Below are positions 12,070 to 23,600 of a stretch of DNA of 64,000 nucleotides, piece by piece. The stretch's first letter is position 1, and each line of letters begins with the position of its first letter. The position numbers and the translations under genes were made by a program. The stretch is taken from assembly GCA_024500155.1 (NCBI GenBank), contig CM044873.1:501001-565000 (forward strand), written 5' to 3'. The notes under the pieces are model-generated. The model saw only the letters and a list, made by a program, of their open reading frames with translations, was not told where the DNA came from and made no database searches. This DNA comes from Chenopodium formosanum. Taxonomy: Eukaryota > Streptophyta > Magnoliopsida > Caryophyllales > Amaranthaceae.

Positions 12070-14095
12070 TGTTGAGCAATTAGGTTTTGATGATTATAAA
12101 CTAATGATGATTATCTATCTAACGTGTATGTTAAGTTGTGCATAGAAAGAGCAAGTTATGTTTGGAACAGGATACAAGGAACCTGAGCAATGACAAGTAT
12201 ATATATAAGGAACTTGAGCAATATAGGATAAGCAATAGAGGAACAAGAACAATGATAAGTGTTACGGTTGATAAGCATGATGATGGCTAAGGAACCATGA
12301 AGGTAACTATGTAAATAGGTGTTTACATATGTTAGCTTCACGAGGTAAGTATCCTATACATATATATGTCATGTATGTGTAGGAGTCTTTTAATTTAGTT
12401 TAGTTTTCTTTACTGTTTTTATAAATGAAAAAAAACTAACCTTCTGAGTTACTTTGTTATCCTCAGAAGTTTGCTCAGTTTGTCATCATTAAAAAGGGGC
12501 AACTTGTTGACCCTTATGAGGTTTTGATGATGATGTTAAGAATTGAGCAAACTTCCATTTAATAAGGATTTTCTAGTGTTGTGATGTTTGCAGGTTCAGT
12601 AAGCGTTGAGGGCTGAAGTAGGAACTGAAACAGAGGAACTTTAGAAGATCCATGAGGATACAAGTAAAGTTAGAAGAAGAGTTCCAGAAATGGAACTTCC
12701 AGAAGTTTCTTAACAGGAACTTCAAAACGGGTTGTAACGACCTGGTTCTGGTGTAATGCTGGGGCAAACCCTAAGATCCAGAATATATCAAGACTACAGG
12801 ATTCCAGAACAAGAGTTTCAGAGAAGCAACATGAAGACAGAGAAATAGAAGTATATTGCTCTAGGATTCATGTAAGTATGTTGGACATAAAAGTCGGTCT
12901 GGAACAAGTCTTTATAGAACCAAGGTGAACTCCAAACAGTCAATGAAACTAGAGTAACTGACTTGTCAGGAACTCGGAGACTGTCAGAGTTCAGGAACCT
13001 AATAGGAACTTAAGTGTGCACGTTGTTAAAAGTCGGTTTTAATGATATATATATTTGCCTTATACGTGCATATCTTTTAGGGATTTGGCTTTACTGAATA
13101 AAGATATTTATCTTCTAATAAATCCCTTTTGGAAAAAGATAAATTTTGTTTAAAAAGTATTTTTAAACTAAAAGATAAGATTGGAATTAAATCTGATTTT
13201 ATGTTAAGTTTATCTTATTATTATTGACAGATTTTATTCTTAACAAAAAGATATATTTTCGGAAAACTTGTTTTTAGAAAATATCTTTTAAACTTATCTT
13301 TTCAGAAAATCTATCTTTTTCAAGATGAAATGAATAATTCGAGTGTACTATAAATATGCTCATATGTATTCATTCAAAGTTGAGGCTGACGAAGTGTAGT
13401 GGTCGTGCTTAATGGTTTTACCCTTCACCACGAAGCTAAGTCAGTTCTCCTGGTCAAAGTTCCTATCAGGTTTTGGTTACAGTACGTCCAGTGAGTTCCA
13501 GACTGGTCTCGAGTGTCCAACATATTAGTTTTATCTCTTTATTCATAGATATGTATTTAGGGATATTCAATGAGATCTTGTAATGGGAAAAAGGGTTTTG
13601 AGTGTTTTGTATTTTGGGGTGAGATTGTGAATTCTCTTAAATTCACACAAGTGATGAGTTTGAAATCTCGTAAAATTCGAGTGGTAGTTAGTCACCCCGA
13701 GTCTGTCTTGGGTTGCAAGTGAGAAAGGAACCTGAGTGTGTCTTAGGTCGAAAAAGGAACCTGAGTGTGTCTTGGGTCGAAAAAGGTGCCTGAGTTTGTC
13801 TTAGGTCTGATAGGATAGGTTCTTATCAATTAGCAAGTGTCTTAAGAGGAACTTGCGAAGCAAAGGTCTGTGTAATAGGTTGTACTAGGAGAGTTGCCTA
13901 TTATAGTGGAATTTGTTTATAAGTCCCAATAGGGCCGAGGTTTTACTTCCAGTTAGGCACTGGATGGTTTCCTCGTAAAACTTGCTGTGTGCTTTAAGTT
14001 CCTTTACGCTTTAATTGTTTATTTCCGCTTAAGTTCCGCGATTGGAACCTACTACCATTCACCCCCCCTCTTGTAGTAGTTCACCTAAACTAACA
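12070..14095 (+). repeat. 3' LTR
   Basis: Partner of 4210-6235, offset exactly 7,860 bp, with one mismatch (C13950). Followed at once by the CAAGT target duplication. Confidence 0.97.
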
Positions 14096-14100
14096 CAAGT

Positions 14101-16664
14101 AATTTTAGAGTCCTAAAAGTTATTTTAAGCATTAAAAAACCACCTAGTATTGGTTTAGTTACAGTCAATCTTAAAAAGATAAAATGAAAACTGAAAATAA
14201 AATTTCTTTGGAATAACATCATTCAACATGGAATAATTCTTCATAGTATGATGTATATGCGATGTAGATTTTAGACAAATAGACATGAAGATTGAACAAA
14301 TTGTTGAATTGACCTTTTTTAAAAAGATAATAATAATAATAATAATAATAACATTATGATAAAACATGTAAAAACCAAAGCTCTTCGGGAAAAAAAACAT
14401 AATAAAAAAAATACTCTCTATAATTCATAATAATTGCTTTCTATTTGGGTGTAAAGACCCATTAATATTTTATTATTTTTCTCTCTTACTAACCCCACTT
14501 GTGTTATGTTGTATGAAACTTTTAGATTTCTTTGGAATTATTTGTAAGTATCATTTAGCTATCTTTTATTATTGAAATCAATTTTCTTCCATGAAAAAAA
14601 AAAAAAACAAAACCAATTACAATAAATACTGTATATCATAACCAATTATACTTCACTTCAAATATTATAAAATTTCTTCTTTGGTCCCCAGTTCCACACC
14701 CTATCATTTTCCTGAAATTTTGTGAACTCCCCATCCAGTCCCCACTATTGCAAATTTTGCAATTTTATGAAATAGATGGAGTAAATGTAAATATCTAAGG
14801 CCCACAATCTATCAATAACCAAAAATTAAGATAGGCTTGGACTTTACAAAGAAATAAGGTCAAGACGAAAAGCATGTATGGTAAATGTCTCCATAACAAT
14901 TAACTTTATCTTTATAAAGCAAAGTGATGCAAGGCAATGGTGAAGTTTGAAGGGATTAGTTAGTTACTTAAGTTTAATGCCAAAGCCAATTCATTAGTAG
15001 GAGACTTGAAGATTGGCCACCGGCCACCGCCCCGTGTGGTGTACAATTAATGGTATTAACACCTCCCCTTACCAAGAAAATAAAGATTAAAAAAAAAAAA
15101 AAAAAAGTACCGCAAGCAAAAGAATTGGTCAAACTTATTTATCGTTCAATATTTTAAGCTTTTCTTGTAGCGTGATTGATGCTATTTTTAATTGTGTTAA
15201 CTACTTCATGTTGCTGTGCAATTGAAACGAAAGGAATAGATAGTCTGTCGATTAACTGAACATCAAGTGAAACATGATATGAGATGATTTGAGCTGCTTT
15301 ATTTTATGCAACAAGTACATGATCATTTACGTGTCTAAAAATCACGACAAATGATATTATGCGCATAACTTAATAAATAGTACGATTACATGATCATATT
15401 TTGTATGTTTTGACTAGTAAGATAAACTATGGCCTATTATTCTAGATCAATGTAGTATGTACCTTAAAAGTTTTACAACAATGATGCTTCGTGATAGGGA
15501 AAAAAAATTATTTGCATGTGATAAACAGATGATGATTGAACATTTTTCAACGCTTGATTGATTGAAAAGGTTTGTCGATTTATCATCTCACAATAAATAA
15601 TTACAGATGGAAAGTAGATGGAATATTAGGTTAATCTTTTTTTTCCCAATTATTGATTAAAGGGCAAAAACACTAATAAGGTCAGCAGACCTGCTCCTAG
15701 ATAACATTCAGCAGCTCCTAGATAAGGTCTAATAAAATGAGGCGTCTTTGTTTATTAATGAGTGCCAAATTATATGCATCAATGATCAATGAAGAACGTA
15801 TATAAACAAAAACATAAAACAAGAGCAGATTGCAGGATTACAAGTAAAATGTGGCTTCACATCTGTAGTCACCAGGGTTAACTTCCATCTTGAAACTCAT
15901 TCAAATAGTCTGACAACCTGGGGCTTAAATTTTTGGACACGAGGACTTCATCCGAAAATAGGACAATATATGCATAAATTCAGGATGCATCAATACATTC
16001 TAGATTATAAGACACCCAGAAGTTTGCATTTTAAGTTGCTAGGTCTCCCTTTTGTTTTAAATACTATCTTTACCACGTCTTAAGCTTTGTTTTTCATCTT
16101 AATCAGAAACAAGTCTTCAGAAAGAACTTGAAGGGGAGAGAGAACAGTACGTCAGTACATCACTAAGAAAATATAAACAAATCAAATAATTTCATGTGGT
16201 TTGTTCCTATAACTAAATGAAAAAGTTGTTAGAAGTCAGTAGCCCAGTGTTAAACACTACATGTCATGACCAAATAAATGCTGTAAACTGTAATTCATTC
16301 TCTGAACCAATGATCGTAAAATATAGCACCCGTAACCATAAAGTAAGCTAAAACAGGTCAAACAAAACTTTTGCCAAACGCAGTAGAAAGTCAATTTTCA
16401 GCATTTAAGCAGCAGTTGCATGCAGTAATCGTCATTATCAATGGCTCGTGACTGAAATTCAAATGTGCTAAGCTGACACTGAAACCTGCAAATTAATTTT
16501 CCTTCAAAAATTTTTCTTTTACTTTTTTGTAAACCCGAAGGTGTTTTTCTGCGGGTGGGTAGAGGTGGAGGGTGAAAGAAGAAGATTGTATGTGTAGCTC
16601 GTACCTCAACAAAACAGATCCTTGTCATCATGTTTGCTTTGCTTTGGACATAGAGTATGTACAT
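14101..16664. other. Intergenic DNA and probable 3' UTR of the membrane-protein gene
   Basis: 14.1-15.2 kb shows patches similar to 0.3-0.7 kb (see 1-1373), including a GTGTGGTGTACAATTAATGG stretch near 15034, plus an (AAT)n tract at about 14327-14351. From roughly 15.8 kb the sequence may be 3' untranslated region of the minus-strand gene ending at 16665. No further gene was recognised. Confidence 0.4.
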
Positions 16665-19600
16665 CTAAATGGAACCATATCTGACCTCAGTCCTTCCAGT
16701 TCCTTGAGCAGCAGGGATGAAGGGATTGTTACTCTCTTCTGCTCTTTGGTAACCCTGACCTCCTCCGGACACCTATCATCACAAATAAACAAATAGGAAA
16801 CACAATGACAAAAATATGTCTCAGTCAAAGTCAGTATATAACAGAAAATTAGAAATCAAAATTATTATGTACTGTATATGCAAAGCAGACAATTCTGTGG
16901 CAAAAGGATCATTGGCATGTCCAATTTTGCAATCAAATAGCCATTTTGAATTAATTTCTCCTCATGCTACAATAAGATAACAGGGCAGCACTAAACACCT
17001 TAAACCAAGCAAAATTCATAAAACTTGAAAGACAAAGCCAACTCTGATCCTAGGACATCCACCTATACTTGACACTGTAGCGGGTAACCACACTGCTCAA
17101 GGTGCCCACCTATATTCAGGAAGTAATTTTGGGCCAGCATCCATAACTTCTTAGTCCCACCCATCGGACCATCCTGTCTACTATAATTATAGAAAGAAAT
17201 TGGGAGTATGGACGCTCAGAACTTACAGTTTGTAAGAATGCTGATAAATAGGTCATCCCTGGCAATGCATCAAGCCCATGCTGCAAGAATTATTCATAAT
17301 GAGGATGGTGCAGACTTAATGCAATATGAGAGGTTGAATACTCAAAGTTCGGCTTACAGGACACACCACACGAGATCATACCTGATTTTGTGCCCGTGAT
17401 TTATAAATAAATCCACCACAGCAGAACAGGGTAAGTGTAACGAAGAATCTGCTCAAGAAAGCCCAGAAGGAACAAATGTCAAATAGAGGAAAACGTGAAA
17501 AAAACCAAAAAGGAGGTATATCTTTATGCATGTAACAGGATAGAAACCTCAAAATCTTGCACAATATGTTCTAAATTCTTGGAAAAAATTATTGCACAGA
17601 GCAAGTGATAATTCATAATAAGCTATGCTTTGATTTTTTATATATCTTCTATTAAGATGAGGAAGGGGACGCGGACCTTGCAGTCAATCATAATACAAAT
17701 TTGCTAAAAACTCACAGTATCTTAAGACAACCATCAAAATGAAAAGGCTAGCAAAAATAGAAACATAGATTGCATACATGCAAGATAAGATTCCAAATAT
17801 AGCCCATCCTTTCGTTGTCTCTTTCCCATTATCTTGTTTGTGATCTGCAAAATTTCAAAATTGAACAAAGTTTTTCATTTCAAAGGAGTTATAGCTTGCT
17901 CCTTCAATTTCAGTAACACAATTGAACAGATGATCTTACCGCAAATTTTTGTAAGTGTGAACTTGACTGGATCATAATTCTCCACAGGAATAGTAATTTC
18001 CACTTCATAAGGAGTAGTGTGTACCTTTTTACCTGTAGTCATTTAAAAGTTTAGACAATACTTTCCCTCAATACATACAATGCACAAAATGCAGCCATAC
18101 ATGTCCAATCTACAGTCAAAACAGTTGGTGACAAAGTTGTTGGGGGAGTTCCAGAAGCACCAGAGCCAGATAGGTGAACTTCTAGGCCATTCTGCGGGAG
18201 TACCTGATGATATGAGAGGATGCACTACATCAGCAATCAATATTCTTGAATTTGTTTCTTTGACCATAAGGGAAGCTCTTGTTGATTGGTAGCAGTGTCG
18301 CACAAGTCTCAGTATAATAAGGGGGAAAAATCACCTTTGCAGTTGGTTTTTGCACCAAATTTGAGAGAGATGCAACTGCAGTTATATGAAGGGTAACACG
18401 AGTCTGTTCAGTACTAAAGCTGCAAGACAGACAAATCAACAGTATCAGTCTCATATAGTAGTGGAAAGAGAGCCTCAGGCAACCCAAAATAGCATCATTA
18501 GCCTAAAGCATTACACATTACAACTAAAATATAGAATCATCAGTAAGTGCAAGCTACATCATATTTCTCATAAGAGATCTTACCGGAATTCATTGTGAGA
18601 CTTCTCAAAACCAGGTTGGGTCATGCCATTGTAGACCTGACATTCCAGTGTATTCATCGATCAGATCAGTTATGGGAAAGGGTACTCCGTATTTGAATTT
18701 GCAAAAGTATGACAAGTTTCTTACAATTTCCCATGACCGTGGATGAAACCCAATAGTGAATCCTTCAAAAACCCGTGGACCACGTTTCTCACAAGGAATA
18801 GCAAGTTCCACAATAACTCTTGCAAATTGCAACCAGTAAACATATAATCAGAAAAGTTCATGTCTCCAGCAATAGTCAGAATAGAAGTAGCAAGCTATCG
18901 CAATAATATAAACCACAATCAGGTGTCTCAACCATCAATTTTACTCATCTATGGCTCTAGATATGGTAACCAATTTCTAGCATTAGGTATGAAAACGCAT
19001 TAAGCATAGGTTGGATTTTATGATATGGTACCATTAATGAAAAAAAATGCAGGGTAAAGTAGTATAATAACTTCTTGAGTTGACGAAAATATGATTGGTG
19101 GACAACCAGAAAACAAATAAAGACATTTAGTATACCTACTGCAAGAATTTGACAGTTTAATAAGAATGTCAGAATAAACTGATAAAAGGAATAAAAACTA
19201 AGTATATATCAGAGAAAATCAATATAGTATCCATTCCCCCCCCCCCCCCCCGGGTTCCTTTTCAATTGATTAACATGAATGCATGATACAAGTATACAGC
19301 TGATGTATCTGAAGTAGATGGAGGAAAAAAGAGAGAGGGGGGGGGGGGGGGGGGGGGGAGGCAGAGTGATTGTGCAACAGAGGGAGGAGAGGAAGAAAGA
19401 TAAAGATTACATAATATCTTCATCTTAAATTGTATGGAAAAAAAAGAATTTATTCTGCCAAACTTATCTTTTTTTTTTTTTTTCTCCCCTAAACAAATTT
19501 TAAATTATTTGTGCTTAATACAAAATAAGTTAAAATAAAATGAACCAAACAAGTGCTAATGTAAATAGATTCTACCAAATGATAAAATACTCCTCTTTAA

Positions 19601-19764
19601 TGATGTACCCACTTTCCATTTTTGAGGTGTGTCATCTTAGTACCTTCCCAGCTTAGGGATGGGGCTTTCGCCACATCCCCGTTCATGATAAACATGTTCT
19701 TTGGTCGCTTTGCTGGGGCAGGTTTCGACAATGATTTTTCCGCAGGTTCACTACGGAAACCTTA

Positions 19765-19797
<33 letters not shown>

Positions 19798-19847
19798 TAG
19801 TGAACTTCTCGCGACGTCGCCGGCGGCGAACCGCCCACGTCGCCGCA

Positions 19848-19887
<40 letters not shown>

Positions 19888-19915
19888 AGGGCAGTGTGTA
19901 CAAAGGGCAGGGACA

Positions 19916-19948
<33 letters not shown>

Positions 19949-19970
19949 AGAATTCCTCGTTGAAGACCAA

Positions 19971-20016
<46 letters not shown>

Positions 20017-20360
20017 TCGGACATCAAGGCTATAGACTCGTTGAATACATCAATGTAGCGAGCGTGCGGCCCTGAACATCTAAGGGCATCACAGATTTGT
20101 TATTGCCTCAAACTTCCGTGGCCTAAAAGGCCATAGTTCCTCTAAGAAGCTAGTTGCGAAGGTATACCTCCGCATACTTAGTTAGCAAGCTTAGGTCTCA
20201 ATCATTAACAGAATTAACCAGACAAATCACTTCACCAACTAAGAACGGCCATGCACCACCACCCATAGAATCAAGAAAGAGCTCACTCTTTCTGACTTGG
20301 TAAGTTTCCCCGTGTTGAGTCAAATTAAGCCGCAGGCTCCACTCCTGGTGGTGCCCTTGT

Positions 20361-20403
<43 letters not shown>

Positions 20404-20507
20404 AACCCAAAAACTTTGATTTATCATAAGGTGCCGGCGGCGTCCTAAAAGTAACATCCGCCGATCCCTGGTCGACATCGTTTATGGTTGAGACTAGTCA
20501 GGTATTC

Positions 20508-20541
<34 letters not shown>

Positions 20542-20573
20542 CAATGAAAACATCCTTGGCAAATACTTTCGCG

Positions 20574-20608
<35 letters not shown>

Positions 20609-23600
20609 CTGACTATGAAATACGAATGCTCCAACTGTCCCTGTTAATCATTAATCCGATCCCGAAGGCCAACACAATAGAACCGGAATCCTATAATGTT
20701 ATCCCATGCTAGTGTATACAAAGCGTAGGCTTGCTTTAAGCACTCTAAGGAGGCACGACCTGCCAAGTTAAGGCCAGGAGCACATCGCCGACGAAAGAGG
20801 CAGACGACCGGTGCACACTAAAAGGCGGACCGGTCGTACCACCCCAAGGTCCAACTACAAGCTTTTCAACTGCAACAACTTAAATATACGCTATTGAATG
20901 ATGCGTCGCCGGCGCAAAGGCCGTGCGATCCGTCGAGTTATCATGAATCATCAGAGTAGCCCGCGTTGACCTTTTATCTAATAAATGCATCCCTTCTTGA
21001 AGTCGGGGTTTGTTGCACATATTAGCTCTAGTATTACTATGGTTATTCGAGTAGCAGGTACCATCAAACAAACTATAACTTATTTAATGAGCCATTCGAC
21101 ATCGACACCGGCACGCATGAGCTCTCCCTTTTAACTAGGAGAGTCAACTCGTCCATGGACATCGTTCGTGCTTAGCGTAAAACGCTGAATTAGGTATGTG
21201 ACGAATGAACGCCCATTCCCCCTCAACATTCTGCATCCCGGGGCACAACTAGAGACCGTACACCTGACGAACAACGCTTGATTTTCGCCGTCAAGATTGG
21301 AGGACGGACCTAGCTACAAGGTCCACCAAACACCCAAAAGGATGTCAGGCGGAAACAAAAGATTTACATGGACATCAATACCGTCATTAGGAATTAAACA
21401 CAGAAAAGCATACCTCCCCCAAGGCTTACCGCATTGGAGCAAACACTAAAGAGGTTTATCAGCGTGCGGTTCGATGCACAAGCATGGAGCCCGCCAACTA
21501 AAAAAATCGATCACTACTCACACGTGTTCCGTACCACTATGTCGAGAAATCCCGAGCGTACAACCCACAACCACAAATATGGCTGCAAAAATTCGTTGGA
21601 ATCCCTCAACTAGCACCGTAAAACGTGAAAACAACAATTCCAATCGTTAACACACACTATTGTCAAATCAATCATCATATCATATAATGTGTTCATTTCC
21701 ATTACTATTGTCAAATCACATAACTATTATATGGGTACATCACATCACTATTTTACCCATATTACATCACTTATATAGCATAATTATACTTTTATGACAT
21801 CATTATTGTCAAGTCATGTCATATTATGACATCACAACATTAAAAATTTATTTTCATAATATGACATCTTTATAGTCAAGTCACATCACTTCATATATAC
21901 TTTCATGACATCATTATAATTAAGTCACATCACTTTAATATACCTATATGACATCATTATATATATATATATATGACATCATTATAGTCAATTCACGTCA
22001 TATTATTACACTTACATGACATCCCTATATTTGATGAATTTCAAAATAGAGTCAAAACTCATTCTTGGTACTTTATGGACATCTTTATCAATGTCTTATG
22101 GTTTCAAACCTCCTTATATGACCCCAAGAGTCATCCAACACATTCAGTTCATTTTTTGAAAAATTGTCAAAAATTGATCCGATATCGTGTATTATAGCCT
22201 TCAATTTCGGACAATTTTCCAGTTATTTTGACCCGGAAATAAAAATTGCCGAGATGCTTACCATGGACCCTAATACTCCCTGGGAGTCTATTTGGGTGGA
22301 TGCAACCATCCAACATGCCTTTAAACAGACAATTTACCCGTTCGAAACTTACACCGATTTTGTGAACTCAAGCCTACACCACGGACATTTATGACTACAT
22401 ATAATGGTCATATATGGTTCCAAACAACATTATATGACCCTAAAATGTATCCCCTATGATCTCAAGACTTTTCACCACCGGGCCCCGTAACCTCAAAAAG
22501 CGTGGATTATAGCCTTCAATTTTGGAATTTTTTTTTGACCTTTTTTGTCCGGAAGTAAAAATTGCCCAGATATTTACCATGGTCCCTAATACCCTCCAAG
22601 AGTCCAATTGGGTGAGTGGAACCATCCAATTTGCCTTAAAACGGCCAATTTACTCGTTTGCATACACGCCTCTTGTATTGGCTATAAGCTTTCACGGGGC
22701 CTGTACATAGCCGGATAATGGTCATATATGGGTGGAAACAATATTATATAACCCCGGGATGCATCCCGTAATGTTCCGTGAAATTTCGACACCGGGTCCC
22801 AACACCTCCTAAATCGCTCCGATTTCGTGTATTATAGCCTTCCGTATATCATTTTTTCACCGGCGAGATAATGCATCCAAGTACTTCCAAGGGTTCCAAA
22901 AGGGTTTTGGGAGTCATTAATAGTGCCCAGAACCATCTAATTCATCCTTAATCATCATGTCTTAAGGCCCTTAGGGGTCGTAAATAGTGCCCGATAAGCC
23001 TTGTCCTTGGGTGCACGTCTTGTTAGCGCATGCCACATGGCCTCTTGTACCATCCAACATCCCAACACTTAGGCTTTGTGACTTGTCTTAATCCCGTACT
23101 TAGCATTGTTGAACATACGAGATGCATCGCTAACCTCGTTTTCCAAAATACGGACCCTTTTTTTTTCTGTTTATATGAGCGAACACACTTTACTATCTTA
23201 CCCTTTATCCATCTTATTCTTACACCCACTCAATTCTCCTAGGAACAAGAGTCTAAGATAACAGGTAAATCAAAAGAAAACCAAAGGAGCATTATTGTTC
23301 ATAACGACATAGATCTAGAGCAGACACTAGGAAAACTATATTACCACAAAGACCAAACAGTAGACATAAAACAATATTGCTATAGACAATATGATATTCT
23401 TTTCCTTAATTCTAGTGATTGTAGTTGGCCACATATACCAATATTTTATTTCCAATAGGCATCTACCAAGACCCTCTCCCTCAATGCCATTCTAACAAGT
23501 GTCGAGTGCAACATGCCATTCTATCAAGTGCAACGTGCCATTTTGAGTGCTCATGTAAGCCCAATTTCTTCATAATGCACCTATATCCCTCCATCAAAGT

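Larger units (their letters stand above)
4210..14095 (+). mobile_element. Non-autonomous Copia/Sirevirus-type LTR retrotransposon
   Basis: The 9,886-bp element is bounded by the 5-bp duplication CAAGT (4205-4209 and 14096-14100). LTRs of 2,026 bp begin TGTTGAGC and end TAACA. The one difference I found between them is T6090 versus C13950. The PBS at 6238-6249 matches the initiator-Met tRNA end used by Copia elements, and a polypurine tract ends just before the 3' LTR. The 5.8-kb interior has no reading frame above about 75 codons. Recognisable but stop-interrupted integrase (8801-8960) and reverse transcriptase (9561-9882) remnants give the orientation and Copia affiliation. Repeated AAAAGGGGGA-type tracts suggest the Sirevirus lineage. 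With dead coding sequence and near-identical LTRs, it was presumably mobilised in trans by a relative. Confidence 0.95.

Noticed and set aside
19797..21071. Open frames inside the rDNA fragment
   Set aside because: They are antisense or sense translations of 18S rRNA sequence.
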